From: Candidula unifasciata
Taxonomy: Eukaryota; Mollusca; Gastropoda; Stylommatophora; Geomitridae
DNA length: 64,000 nucleotides
Direction of reading: 5' to 3'
NCBI GenBank assembly: GCA_905116865.2
Contig: CAJHNH020001130.1
Location: 132,971 to 196,970 of the forward strand
Numbering within the stretch: position 1 is the stretch's first letter; every line of letters begins with the position of its first letter. Of the stretch, positions 33,201 to 41,220 are shown piece by piece. The notes beneath the pieces were generated by a model. It had not been told where the DNA came from and did no database searches. It worked only from the letters and a program-made list of their open reading frames with translations. The translations under genes and the position numbers were made by a program.

Positions 33201-35518
33201 TGAAAGATGCATTTTGAAAAAAAACGAACACAGCTAGAGAGGAGAGGACGGAGAGAAAATCAGCCTCACAGGGAGGGCTACTTATTTGTGTATCCTATGT
33301 GGTAGAGACAGTCACTCCTGCCTCAGACTTTACAGTCATAGCAGATGTGTTTCCCAAAGCTAGCGGCACATCTCCATTGTCCTCAAGGACTGACGGATGC
33401 CATTAATATGTTCAGATTAGACAGACAAACCTCAAGGGAAAGATGAAATGGATAGACATTCAGACTGTTCTAGTGTCCTAGGATTTGGAACTCTGCGCTT
33501 GCTGCTGAACATGGAGAGGCAGAGTGCTTACTGGAATGGCCAGAGTACTGTAAAGTTAATTCTTAATTCAACAATCAAAATGTGTTCACAATTCAATCCT
33601 ACAAATAAGTAGCATGATCATACTTTATATTTGCACCGAAAACAGAAGCTGTAAAAACATGACATTACCTCTCTTTGCTTTCTGCTCTAACTCAGGATCA
33701 ACGGCAGTCTCCTTAAAAAAGGGAGGTGATGCCATCCTTTTATACAGACCGTCACTTCCTATAAAAGTAACATAAATTAATTAAGGCATTTCTAAAAACT
33801 GTCACAGTAATTTCATTCTTTGCATTCACTGGCTTTAAACTCTGGTAGAAATGTTTTGGGTGTTCATCCATTTCTTGACTTTAGTCTTGTTCTAGAACTT
33901 GAGTTTTGTGTGCACATCTGTTTTACAGATCTGGCGTATATGTAAGCAGACCGCTGGTTCTTTGCCTTTCAGACAGATGCACTCTGACTTTATAGGTAGC
34001 ACCCAACATTAGCTGACTTTTCTACATGCTTACTGGGTGGATCAACCCCCACCCCCCCCTTACAAAAAGCGTCCCTGGAAACCATAGGGGAAAATCATCA
34101 CATAAAATGAACAATAAACAAGCCATAAATTATGCTGACAACTATGCCTACATGTTTACTACCTGTGTTTTTTTACTTTCAAGGCAGTGCAGGATGGGGC
34201 TGGAGTCATGAGCCTGAGATATGGTGTGTGTGTGTGGGGGGGGGGGGGGGGGTTAAAACATCATCAACAGATAGACAGATAGACAAATGAGTAAATGTTA
34301 GCACAGAGTTGATCATACCTCTCCACGATGTGCGATCTGCAAACTGCGTGTATTGGCCATGTGTTGACACCCTTTCATGCCATGACAAAAGACTGCCAAA
34401 AATCTTCTTGCGCTGTCTTCCCCCTGTCTCTCTTTCCATAAATCTTTCTAGTGGACACAACATGTGTAAGTTTCCCTATTCCCATAAATGTGCATAACAT
34501 GACCACATAATGATGACTGTCTCTTTCTGATGTTTGTGATAAGTTGCCTTTGAGCACTTGCCCTTTCCAAAACATCTGGGTTGCTCTTTTTGGTTGTCTA
34601 CTAGAAATTCTGAGGATTCTTCTGTAAAAGTACATCTCCGAAGCCTCAAGAAATTGTTCAACTTTTTTTAACTATTCAGGATCCACAGCCGTTTGTGAAG
34701 CCGGCTATCCTCCGAATAACGGGCGGTAAAGATGGCGGCCACAAAATATCCTTTCGAGCCTCAGTCACGTGACTCAATCTGCGGTTTTTCGACGACTACC
34801 GCCACGAGTCCTCCACGCGGCGTAGACTTACGAGCAAAGCTGCAGGAGATGCGGAAGCCGCTGCTTGTGGGTCCTAGCCATCTAGTTTAGCCCCAATCCA
34901 CGCCACATGAGCAGCGTAGGGGGACTCCCGGCGGTGGCCGTAGTCACCTGAAAACAGCAAATTAAGTCGCCGGAAGTGCGCAATTGACACGTGAAGGCTC
35001 GAAAGGATATTTTGCGGCCGCCATCTTTACCGCCCGTTATTCAAAGGATAGCCGTGAAGCTATAATATTAAATACAATTATACATTACTTACTGTAATGA
35101 CTACACTCCCAGGTCGACCCAGCCGTGAGTGGATCCATACCAGGTGCAGTCCCGGGAAGTAGAGGCGGCCAGCGTGATGCTGACCACATCAACCATCTTG
35201 TGCCGATTGGTCTATAAAAATATAGGTCTAGCCCTATATGCCTAAAGGCGTTAAAAAGGGACATTTACATTTTTTTTTTTTTTAGTAATGACAATGTCAA
35301 TGACGACTATTGATACAAACACTACTCTACTGACTCTTACTCTGCCAGGTCTAGCCATCGATGTCCGAGTCTGTGTCTCTCTACAGAAATGACTAAGAAT
35401 ACACGAGCACGACAGAATGGTTGTGGACAAGCATGACTACTAAAACCAAGAACTGTGAGCAGCAGAAATAGATAGCAATCACACAAAGGTAGCAATCAGA
35501 CAACAGTTTACCTTGCAT
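21127..35518 (-). CDS. BORCS8: BORCS8 (MEF2BNB), BORC complex subunit 8, complete
   Basis: Coding exons in transcript order are 35518-35512 (if the first in-frame ATG is used), 33758-33669, 29109-28997, 26146-26082, 24431-24324, 22780-22625 and 21217-21127. All borders are AG/GT and the phases agree. The product is 209 residues from ATG 35518, or 199 from ATG 33735. The core contains ANEPSLAFFRIQEHVRKTLP, then a VEDIQ...YASNAVKAML helix and a HFQNIQDLLKNAMF helix, colinear with vertebrate BORCS8. Known role: one of eight subunits of BORC on the cytosolic face of lysosomes, recruiting ARL8 and kinesin for outward lysosome movement. The last roughly 85 residues form a Ser/Gly/Asp-rich tail with no counterpart that I know in the roughly 119-residue human protein. 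The gene is convergent with NFX1. Confidence 0.93.
21865..22290 (-). repeat. Two minus-strand SINE family C copies, head to tail
   Basis: Copies at about 21865-22080 and 22085-22290 share CACCTGNNNGNTNCNGTGGT, the complement of the GACCCAG linker, and a B-box complement (GATTTGAACCC in the first). A G-run at 21957-21970 interrupts the first. They lie in the intron between BORCS8 exons 6 and 7. Confidence 0.7.
22625..22780 (-). CDS. BORCS8: BORCS8 exon 6: low-complexity tail
   Basis: Acceptor CATTAACTTAG, donor GTAAGTG. It encodes KFGRPSPSSFASVDKVKEND then a DKRDSSYGGGSEN...GAGASPGGSSQN stretch. The frame is fixed by both neighbouring exons. The composition (Ser, Gly, Asp, Asn) suggests disorder, and I recognise no domain. 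Confidence 0.85.
22905..23178 (+). repeat. Family B copy in BORCS8 intron
   Basis: CAGCAGAAAGTTCTGGTTTT, then CACTTCTGGACTTTAGAC, and the end GGAACCCACACAGG. The copy is full length and antisense to the gene. Confidence 0.8.
24324..24431 (-). CDS. BORCS8: BORCS8 exon 5
   Basis: Acceptor CTGTTGGCAG, donor GTTAGC. It encodes AVKAMLSSAIHFQNIQDLLK then NAMFMKQQISYADNR. This is the second conserved helical block (vertebrate SAVKNLVDSSVYF...GLLKQA). Confidence 0.93.
24610..24700 (+). repeat. Dispersed repeat family F, copy 1
   Basis: CCCCAGTGGAGCATAGGCC, then CCAACTCATGCCAAG and GTTCTATCCTTAG recur at 60950-61040. This resembles a LINE 3' region read from the opposite strand. Confidence 0.6.
24885..24950 (+). 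repeat. tRNA-Lys-like SINE head or tRNA relic
   Basis: TTCAGTTGGTAGAGCATGAG resembles the D arm of tRNA-Lys, and ATCTCAGAGTCACAGATTTGAGCCCC its later part. Bases of the anticodon loop are missing, so it is not a functional tRNA. It lies in the intron between BORCS8 exons 4 and 5. Confidence 0.55.
25119..25355 (+). repeat. Repeat family A, copy 1 (hairpin-ended)
   Basis: CACTAGGACATCACACAAGT, AAAGTGCCACCATGTGGACG, GCCTATATTGCGGCCCCTGG and the terminal TTTCATCCTAAAAAGGACAAAA. The end is a near-perfect inverted repeat (TTTCGTCC...GGACGAAA in better copies). Seven more copies lie at 38222, 41221, 44684, 46318, 50488, 50729 and 51371. Confidence 0.85.
26082..26146 (-). CDS. BORCS8: BORCS8 exon 4
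   Basis: Acceptor CCAATATGCAG, donor GTAAGA. It encodes HEVEDIQVKVQGACFDADYA plus a split Ser/Asn junction. It aligns with the vertebrate KADMQRWEEQ...TVEYA segment. Confidence 0.92.
26810..28345. repeat. 52-bp satellite in BORCS8 intron, about 29 units
   Basis: The unit ATGCCACAATCTCAGTGGAG, CCATTAATAGACTATTTCAC, TTTACTTATCGT repeats without interruption. Two sub-variants segregate by position: GAGCTATTAATAGACTATCTC in the first half and GAGCCAT(T/C)AATNGACTATTTC in the second. It lies between BORCS8 exons 3 and 4. Confidence 0.95.
28997..29109 (-). CDS. BORCS8: BORCS8 exon 3: conserved core
   Basis: Acceptor TTATAAAG, donor GTATAT. It encodes ADKLSETVNIIANEPSLAFF followed by RIQEHVRKTLPQLVDQK, the most conserved block of the family. 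Confidence 0.95.
29385..29944 (+). pseudogene. RTE-like LINE, 5' part: endonuclease C-terminus and linker
   Basis: Broken frames read MFILGDVNARVGAGD, then GHFRVGKMNENGQRLLELC-like, WRHPRSKHWHQLDIILTKRS-like and YWIKLSQQIQTSAITGNIRG then MDDGIKKA. GDxNARVG, the SWRHPRSKHWHQLD block and the NIRGMxDGIKKA linker are hallmarks of the apurinic-like endonuclease and linker of RTE-type LINEs. The RT core that should follow is missing. The 3' half resumes at 32228. Confidence 0.85.
29945..29956. repeat. Target-site duplication, left copy
   Basis: ATGAGGATTCAT, identical to 32216-32227, directly abuts the 5' truncation point of the nested LINE. Confidence 0.9.
29957..32215 (+). mobile_element. 5'-truncated Jockey/I-like LINE with RT and RNase H, nested in RTE-like LINE
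   Basis: The frames give RT motifs SYRPISLTSCLCKTMERIV, an AGFR...ST block, WIDLKKAF (catalytic Asp kept), LSPTLFLNYINDLL and MYADDLVLWCTN, then TYLGVTFDDRLTW. An RNase H domain follows, with YTDGSAE, DAEVQA, LTDAKAVL and QWIPSHCGVPGNEKADKLA, so all four acidic positions are present. It then has the cysteine-containing CSCGL...HILQDCP tail. About four frameshifts (between 30385 and 30965) and one TAA (31599) break it. It ends in a GAA-type tail (32201-32215), and ATGAGGATTCAT duplicates flank it. It is antisense in a BORCS8 intron. Confidence 0.92.
32216..32227. repeat. Target-site duplication, right copy
   Basis: ATGAGGATTCAT follows the (GAA)n tail and is itself part of the RTE-like coding sequence, so the pre-insertion site can be inferred. 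Confidence 0.9.
32228..33425 (+). pseudogene. RTE-like LINE, 3' part: RT palm and C-terminus
   Basis: Frames read SSPFQICSEVKQGCILAPTL then FGIF, and SLFADDAAIVAHTEDDLQIL (FADD box). They continue with EYLGSRISGDHSLDAEINRR-like, FHMRCMRRIFGISY and RMEEDHIPKDLLYGELETGK, then a Cys/His tail remnant near 33290-33410. Order and motifs fit the C-terminal half of an RTE-type LINE. A C-run at 32579-32595 and several stops break it. Confidence 0.87.
33669..33758 (-). CDS. BORCS8: BORCS8 exon 2: N-terminus
   Basis: Acceptor TTTTATAG, donor GTAATG. It encodes MASPPFFKETAVDPELEQKA then KR. The ATG at 33735 is the start I favour if exon 1 is only leader; the reading frame is open upstream through the whole exon. 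PELEQKAKRAADKL aligns with the PEMQLKGKKVTDKF start region of the vertebrate protein. Confidence 0.9.
33822..34085 (+). repeat. Family B copy in BORCS8 intron 1
   Basis: GTAGAAATGTTTTGGGTGTT, then CTTGACTTTAGTCTTGTTCT, TTTACAGATCTGGCGTAT and the CTTTCAGACAGATGCACTC block. It is diverged but full length. Confidence 0.75.
34729..34740 (+). promoter_or_regulatory. YY1-like motif in left terminal repeat
   Basis: AAGATGGCGGCC matches the YY1 core. The same motif occurs inverted in the right arm at 35016-35027. Binding is not shown. Confidence 0.35.
34764..34773. promoter_or_regulatory. GTCACGTGAC palindrome (CLEAR/USF-type E-box)
   Basis: Exact GTCACGTGAC just inside the left arm of the inverted-repeat element. 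This is the core of the lysosomal-gene CLEAR motif bound by TFEB-family bHLH factors in vertebrates. A second CACGTG lies at 34988-34993. Function here is inference only. Confidence 0.4.
35105..35285 (+). repeat. SINE family C copy in BORCS8 intron 1
   Basis: CTCCCAGGTCGACCCAGCC, CCAGCGTGATGCTGACCACA, GCCGATTGGTCTATAAAAAT, GCCTAAAGGCG and a T-rich tail. It begins about 50 bp from the inverted-repeat element. Confidence 0.85.
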
Positions 35519-35600
35519 TCTCTAGGAAGGTAAACATCGCAGTCTCTCTCCTCTTCGCCATAAATCAACATCCGCTACTTTGTCCCAGATTTTGCTCGTT
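35512..35600 (-). other. BORCS8: BORCS8 first exon: 5' leader, upstream ORFs and possible start
   Basis: The donor is AATGCAAG/GTAAAC (exon end 35512). In the frame of the main ORF an ATG sits at 35518-35516, preceded two codons upstream by an in-frame TAG; it would add 10 residues across the intron. Two other ATGs lie upstream, at 35571 and 35561, in the other frames. The transcription start is not defined, so the upper coordinate is nominal. Confidence 0.7.
35561..35571 (-). promoter_or_regulatory. BORCS8: Upstream start codons of BORCS8 leader
   Basis: The ATG at 35571 opens a 43-codon frame that crosses the exon 1/2 junction and ends in TAG beyond the main ATG at 33735, so it overlaps the main ORF out of frame. 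The ATG at 35561 opens an 18-codon frame ending in TGA just after the junction. Both would reduce initiation at the main start if the leader includes them. Confidence 0.5.
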
Positions 35601-35782
35601 CTGTGAGCCTAACTTAAAACACAAACAATCATTATAACCGTTGCTAAAGATTTTTTTAATCAACTTAGTTGAGTTCAGTTGATTCAAGAACCGATATCAC
35701 AGTACTCGGACATTTCCATAAGCGATCATTCCCCATCTTCACCAGTTATCTTTTTTTCTATGAAAAAAAGGAGTCTTAAAAA

Positions 35783-36015
35783 AAGGTTAGTTGCGTATCC
35801 TTTACAGGACGTTGCAGAACCAACCCCAGGGCCCTTTCTGCTGTGTGGTTTCTCTAGGCAAATTTACGTCCAGTAGTTTTCCATTGCTACTGGACAGTCG
35901 GCTCCCTGATACCACTGTCGAAACCAACGCAAGGTGCATAGCCCGCATCTGGGATAGAACCCGGCACCCCGGCATTACGAAGCGTTCGCATCGACTTAGC
36001 CGCAGAGCCGGCTTT
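35783..36015 (-). repeat. tRNA-derived SINE family D, copy 2
   Basis: Near full-length relative of 674-897. The minus strand has GGCTCTGCGGCTAAGTCGAT, then a CCGGGTTCTATCCCAG B box, and a body ending in CCTGTAAAGGATACGCAACT. It lies just upstream of the BORCS8 first exon. Confidence 0.82.
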
Positions 36016-36249
36016 AAAAGTAGGAACAAAATATAAATACAGAAAAGGCTTTAATTTTGTATTTAATTAGTGTTTAACGACTTTGTAAATTAAACAGCTA
36101 ACATCTTCTACAAAATTCCCAAAATTTTGACAATTTTCTCAAGAAAATGGGAATTGTCAAATGTTAAGTTGTCTATTGTATGGTACAGTAACTTGGACAA
36201 TGAACATGCAACAAGAAAACTTGAAAAAAAAAAGCGTCTTGGGATGTTG

Positions 36250-36575
36250 ATATACAAAAATGTAGGTAGCACTCGGGGCATTCCCATAAGCGCTCCGTCC
36301 CCATCTTCAGCAGCCAGCGAAGAGTTCCGATACTAATGGTGCCAGTAGCATTCTGATTAAACATCCATCTTGCCTTTCCTCTGAGCCTCGAGAATCTGCC
36401 AGAATCTCTCGTCACTCCCCACTGCATCAATCTCACCACACTGTGGTGACCCAGCTGCTCCTCCGAACTGTACACGCTCTCCCAAGGTGTCCTCTGCAGC
36501 GAAGCATGCCACTCTGCACGAAGCATACATGTTCTGATCCTCCTCAGCATGTTTTCTGAATCAGTTACATTTCAC
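36250..36575 (+). repeat. Dispersed repeat family G, copy 2
   Basis: CCCATAAGCGCTCC, CATCTTCAGCAGCCAGCGAA, GCCACTCTGCACGAAGCATA and CTGAATCAGTTAC, in the same order as 12150-12600. Confidence 0.7.
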
Positions 36576-36659
36576 GGACATAAAAACAGTCAAATAAGAA
36601 GTTTTAAAGAAGTTGGAAATGAAGTCTCTGGAGATTGGATAAATAGAACAAAATCGTAT

Positions 36660-36778
36660 ATCAGGATGGCCGAGCGGTCTAAGGCGCCAGACTCAAGGTT
36701 CATAACCTTCTCCGTCATCACGGATATGAGTGTTCTGGTCCACTAATGTGGGCGTGGGCTCAAATCCCACTTGTGACT
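36660..36778 (+). tRNA. tRNA-Leu(CAA) with 35-nt intron, probably a pseudogene
   Basis: The A-box region GGATGGCCGAGCGGTCTAAG is intact, as is the anticodon stem CCAGA/TCTGG with anticodon CAA. An intron at 36698-36732 sits one base 3' of the anticodon, the standard position. The T-arm GGGCTCAAATCCC departs from GGTTCRANNCC. The acceptor stem ATCAGGA/TTGTGAC has an A-C and a G-G mismatch. A TTTT terminator follows at 36778. These defects suggest decay, though weak function cannot be excluded. Confidence 0.7.
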
Positions 36779-37384
36779 TTTACCTTTTGTGTGTTTTTCG
36801 TTGGCACAGGAGCAGAGTAACTATGGGGTGACCCGTTCGCTATGAAGCTGAAACTAAGATTACCAGATGAATAGATAGTATTTCTTGCATTATAAAAAAA
36901 GAAAAAGGTTCTGAAGAGTTTGGCGTGAAAAAAGAGCTGCAGCAAGAAATTAAAAATTAAACACATTATGGTATTTAGACCACATTAAAAGATGAAACAC
37001 TTTTAAAAACAGTACTGGAAAGACCACTCGAAGGCAAGATTGCAGTGGGTAAATAACAGTACAAGTGTGAGGATAACATCGAAAGATGGACGGAGGGAAT
37101 CTGAGTCTACTAACAAGACAAGAGACATATAATGTTAAAGATCCATTGCAGCCAGTCGTCACTGTGGAGACGGCATCTCATTAATTAATAAATTAAATAG
37201 CACACTTTCAATACTGCTGTTACGTTAAAAGTGGGCATACGGTGTCATCTTAATAAATGGGAAACGAAGTTATAAGGGACGAAATCTGTTAACTCATCAA
37301 GTTTTCACAATTGTTTCCCTTTAGTCAATTAGCGATCGATGTTAAAAAAATATCGGTATCCATTTGCTATCTATGTCCTTCTTG

Positions 37385-37700
37385 GGGCTGTGTGATCTCA
37401 GGGCATGGTGTTCGCCTCGAATGCTAGAGTTTTCGGGTTCAACCCCCGGTAAGAGCTGGGATTTTTTTTCACATGGACTTGGACTTGAGTAACTCCCCCT
37501 GATCTTTGGGTAGTGAGATCGGACGCCCGTGTGCATTGTTGCGGATGTGAAAAAACTCTTGGCAGTTGGAAATCGAAAAAAAGTAGCCTAACGGATCCAA
37601 AATTTGGAGTTTAAAAAAATCTACCCAAAGTATTTCAGGATCCTTGCCGGTGCTACCGAGCCAGTGCACTGTGCTGAGCTTCTTCGGACTGTGACTTAAG
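37385..37700 (+). repeat. Possible tRNA-headed SINE, single copy
   Basis: GGGGCTGTGTGATCTCAGGG and a good B box GGGTTCAACCCC are spaced about 55 bp apart, followed by an unrelated body. I found no second copy, so the family assignment is open. Confidence 0.4.
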
Positions 37701-37849
37701 TTAGAAGAAGAACGGAGCACTTACGAGTAACTACCCGTGTGCCATGATGTTGATCAGTTGTTCAAACCTGAAACCTGTCCGGTAACAAGCAAAAGACCAT
37801 TTTTACAACTGTGCATTGGGCAAACGATGCTAGACTCGTATATGTTATC

Positions 37850-38065
37850 GACTAAATGGCAGTTGGTTGTGTACGTAAGGTAGTTGAGTGGTCATAGACA
37901 GCGAGACAGACCAAGAAGACGTTGGAGGTACAATATACAGGCAGGCATGTAAACACTTGGGGTTAACAACTGAAAAGATGGCTAATCACAGAAATAAACA
38001 TAGGCGGGTGCTGTCTGCAGCAATGTAATCCCAAGAGCTCTAAATGCCGAAGAAGAAGAAACAAA
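37850..38065 (+). pseudogene. LINE 3' tail
   Basis: Frames read RQRDRPRRRWRYNIQAGM, then GAVCSNVIPRALNAEEEE-like, ending in a GAAGAAGAAG tail. This is a short 5'-truncated LINE end. Confidence 0.65.
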
Positions 38066-38221
38066 TCAGCTCTCTGTGAGTGATGCAGTCAATACCACAC
38101 TTGCCTCGTTTATTTCGATAGGACATTATGAAACAAATCTGGATAAGCTGACCTTCTCAATTACATTACGTTACTTCCTCACTTCACTTTATAATATAGT
38201 CTTCTCCTCGTGAAATGCAAT

Positions 38222-38420
38222 TTTTTGTTTATAGCCCCACCCTGGCCTCTGTCGGGAGCCCTGAGTTTAGCCGGGCCATAGAAAAGCCTAGCCATAGCTA
38301 GGGCCTAAAGGCTGAAAGGGGTTTCTTGGACCTCTCCACGGGTGATCCTCATCCGTATGGTGGCACTTTGTGTCACAGGGTGTTTATCATTTGTAAAATG
38401 GTGGGGTACAACTACCTACC
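38222..38420 (-). repeat. Repeat family A, diverged copy
   Basis: On the plus strand it shows AGCCCCACCCTGGCCTCTGT, ATCCTCATCCGTATGGTGGC and GGGTGTTTATCATTTG, and ends in (CTAC)n. The hairpin end is lost. Confidence 0.75.
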
Positions 38421-38572
38421 TACTTTCCTCACTTGACTTGTTTCAAAGTACACGCCACAATGTGTTTTAGATATATGGTGCTAGCTGTTATTTTATGCAT
38501 CTGAGCTTGGTCGATCCGGGGACAACATCCTTTGGCAGCGAAACTAAACCGGTGTACGAAGGATATGGCTAA

Positions 38573-38600
38573 CGAAGAAGAAGAAGAAGAAGAAGAAGAA

Positions 38601-38649
<49 letters not shown>

Positions 38650-38845
38650 AAAATAAGAAGAACAAGAAGAAGAAGAAGAAAAAAGAAGAAGAAGAAGAAG
38701 AAGAAGAAGAAGAAGAAGAAGAAGAAGAAGAAGAAGAAGAAGAAGAAGAAGAAGAAGAAGAAGAAGAAGAAGAAGAAGAAGAAGAAGAAGAAGAAGCAAG
38801 AAGAAGAAGAAGAAGAAGAAGAAGAAAAAAGAAGAAGAATAAGAA
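38573..38845. repeat. GAA/GAAA microsatellite, about 270 bp
   Basis: Pure (GAA)n blocks with an internal (GAAA)n stretch at 38605-38655. All open frames here (poly-Glu, poly-Ser, poly-Leu) are simple-repeat artefacts. Confidence 0.97.
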
Positions 38846-39694
38846 GGTCAAGCTGGTGATGCGTCTTAGTACAATTGTTCCTGCTGTGATGCGCTAAGTT
38901 AATTTGCGGGTGACAGGTTCGGTCCCCAGGCCTTCGATATTCATGTTGTCTAGTATGTCCTTTTATCTTTCTACGTCTTTCTGCGAGTGTGTCTATTTTA
39001 TATACACAGTTTCTACGGTCTCAAAGGTTCCCCAGCTGTGGAATATTTTGAACACAAAGAAAACCAGACAAATTAGTTCTTCCAGAAAGACGAAAACAGT
39101 AAACTGATTCATCATCATCATCACCATAAACCACTTCTGCCTTTAAGTGGCGTGGGGAGGAATAATTGGCGATACAGTGTACAGTGGCTGATACTGGCTA
39201 TTGTCAATACGTGAAGGCTTAGAGTGTCTTTAATAATGTCGATCCATGTTTTCGCAACCGCCCTCTTGATTTTGTAGCTGATCTTCTGAGATGTAGTGTT
39301 TGTGATAGTATTTGGTCTCGCTGCTTCTAACGAAGTGGCAAAACCACTTGCATCTGCTGTTTCTCGATTAATCTAGTACAAGGTGTCGTTCCCACAATTT
39401 GTCTGATAGTATCATTATTCATTGATATCTCGGATGGTTAGGTGGACAGCTTTACTCGGGCATCTCATCTCGCAAGTAGTGATTGTGCCTACATGGGTTT
39501 TAGATAGTGATCATGTTTGGATAAACTCATTACAAAAATTTAAAGTAGGCGACCGCGATATTTTGGGCATGTTATGGGAAGGAATAAAAGGGAAAAGCTT
39601 GTGACAAAAGGGACACTTTGTGCAGGAAAAGCGGTGAGAAAACAAAGAGATAAATACAGAATGGATTGGTCATGTTGAGTTAAAGTAAATAAGT

Positions 39695-39905
39695 ATAGGA
39701 CCCTTTTAAGGTCAGTGGCACATGGGGTATATGAAGCTAGACTCGTATGTTATAGACCAGATTGCCATCGATGTGATAAACATCACACCAGCCACCTTTA
39801 TTTCCCATGACTTTAAATGGTACCCACTCTGGACTGGGTCAACCTGAGAGGTAAAATCATGTTTAAAAAATCACCAGACAAAATACACATTTAAACAAGA
39901 CCTAC
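39695..39905 (-). repeat. SINE family C, minus-strand copy
   Basis: GCTAGACTCGTATGTTATAG, then AAACATCACACCAGCCACCT, CATGACTTTAAATGGTACCC and GACTGGGTCAACCTGAGAGG. It is diverged. Confidence 0.65.
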
Positions 39906-41220
39906 GACTGGTAGTTGGAGGGTCTAGTAGCAGTATCACGGTGGCTGCCATATATTTGACCTGGGAGACCTCTGAATTGATCTATAGTGCTGGTGATCAT
40001 GTGAGGTGGCGAACCACGACCCTGGACGTTTATTGTCATAGCGTATGTTTGTGATCTACGGCTTTGGGGATGGCAAAGGGGGTTGGAGGAGGGGGCAGGA
40101 GAAACCTTCGCTAACTAGAACTGTGCTTGAGAAGGTGCTTCCTTTGTCTTTAAAAAAATCTTCACATTCAACCAGCTTCCTCAAAAGGGGAGCTTTAGGT
40201 TATAACTGTGACCAGGTTATGTGCGCCATGTAAAACGGCTTAGCATTGCACGTCCCTAAGAACCCTGAAAAGTACTCCTGCATCGTTGATGCGATCAACG
40301 GAAACAGACCCCAGTACTACCCCAACCGGCAACGAAGTCGTCTACCGGCGATCCAGTGGGCGACCCGATCGCCGATCTGTGTGTGTCTGAGAAGCATTTT
40401 GTTAGAAGTTTAATCAAAGCAATGATCTGAATACAGACATCTTCCTGGAAGCTTAACCTCAAAAGCTCCTATCACAAACAAATATAATAGCTTGCGGCGT
40501 TGACAACTTCCGCCAAGGATTTGTTTAATAAAGTGACTGTCGGATTATCTGGCAAAGGTTCATCTTTTGTGCTTTAAAGCCCTAAGGTTTAACTTCTTTA
40601 GGCTTTCTTCTTAAGCCTTTGTCTACCGGAATTGTAGTTGGAGGTGAACAAGACGGAGTCTTCAAGATCTAATTTTCTTCTATTGTAATGCCTGGAGGAT
40701 GACCCAGTTTTCCGAAAAGGCATTGCCTATCATCTGTGGTGACCTATTTTGAGAACAATCAGTGGCGTTTCCTCCGAAACTAGCGATAGTTTTCATCATG
40801 GTGATGCCACTTTCTTCTGAGATTCTTGTGGAAACTAATGTTCAGGTTTGTGCGTGTGTGTGCGCGCTTGTGAATGTCTGTGTGTGTGCGCGCGTGCCTG
40901 TGTGTGTGAGTGGGAAGCGCATGCTTAAATTCCTTTAAAAAAATTTACCCACTACGTGATTCGACGAGAAAATGGCTTCCATAATGAAGAGTGACTGTTG
41001 TAGGGTTTCTAGTTAGGGGTATGCTTTATTGATTCGTTTAGGTGGCAAGAATTTTCTTTTCAAAACTTATAGTTAATTATACAACACAAATTACCATGAA
41101 AAACGCAGCCCCTTTTCCTATACCATAAGGCTTCTTAAATCAAAAAGAGAATAGAATTTGCTAAAAAAAAAAAAAAAAAAATAGCAGCTTTAAGATACGA
41201 AAATCATTGACACTGAAACT

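Larger units (their letters stand above)
34702..35054. mobile_element. 353-bp element with 60-bp terminal inverted repeats (non-autonomous DNA transposon)
   Basis: The left arm 34702-34761 and the complement of the right arm 35054-34995 match at 57 of 60 positions, beginning CGGCTATCCT. Both ends are flanked by TGAAGC (34696-34701 and 35055-35060), a 6-bp duplication (7 if the adjacent G is counted). The interior is GC-rich and has no ORF. The TSD length does not fit the common superfamilies well, so the class is open. It lies in BORCS8 intron 1. Confidence 0.88.

Noticed and set aside
38429..38897. Poly-Ser, poly-Leu and poly-Glu ORFs
   Set aside because: Products of the GAA microsatellite; no non-repetitive coding sequence.
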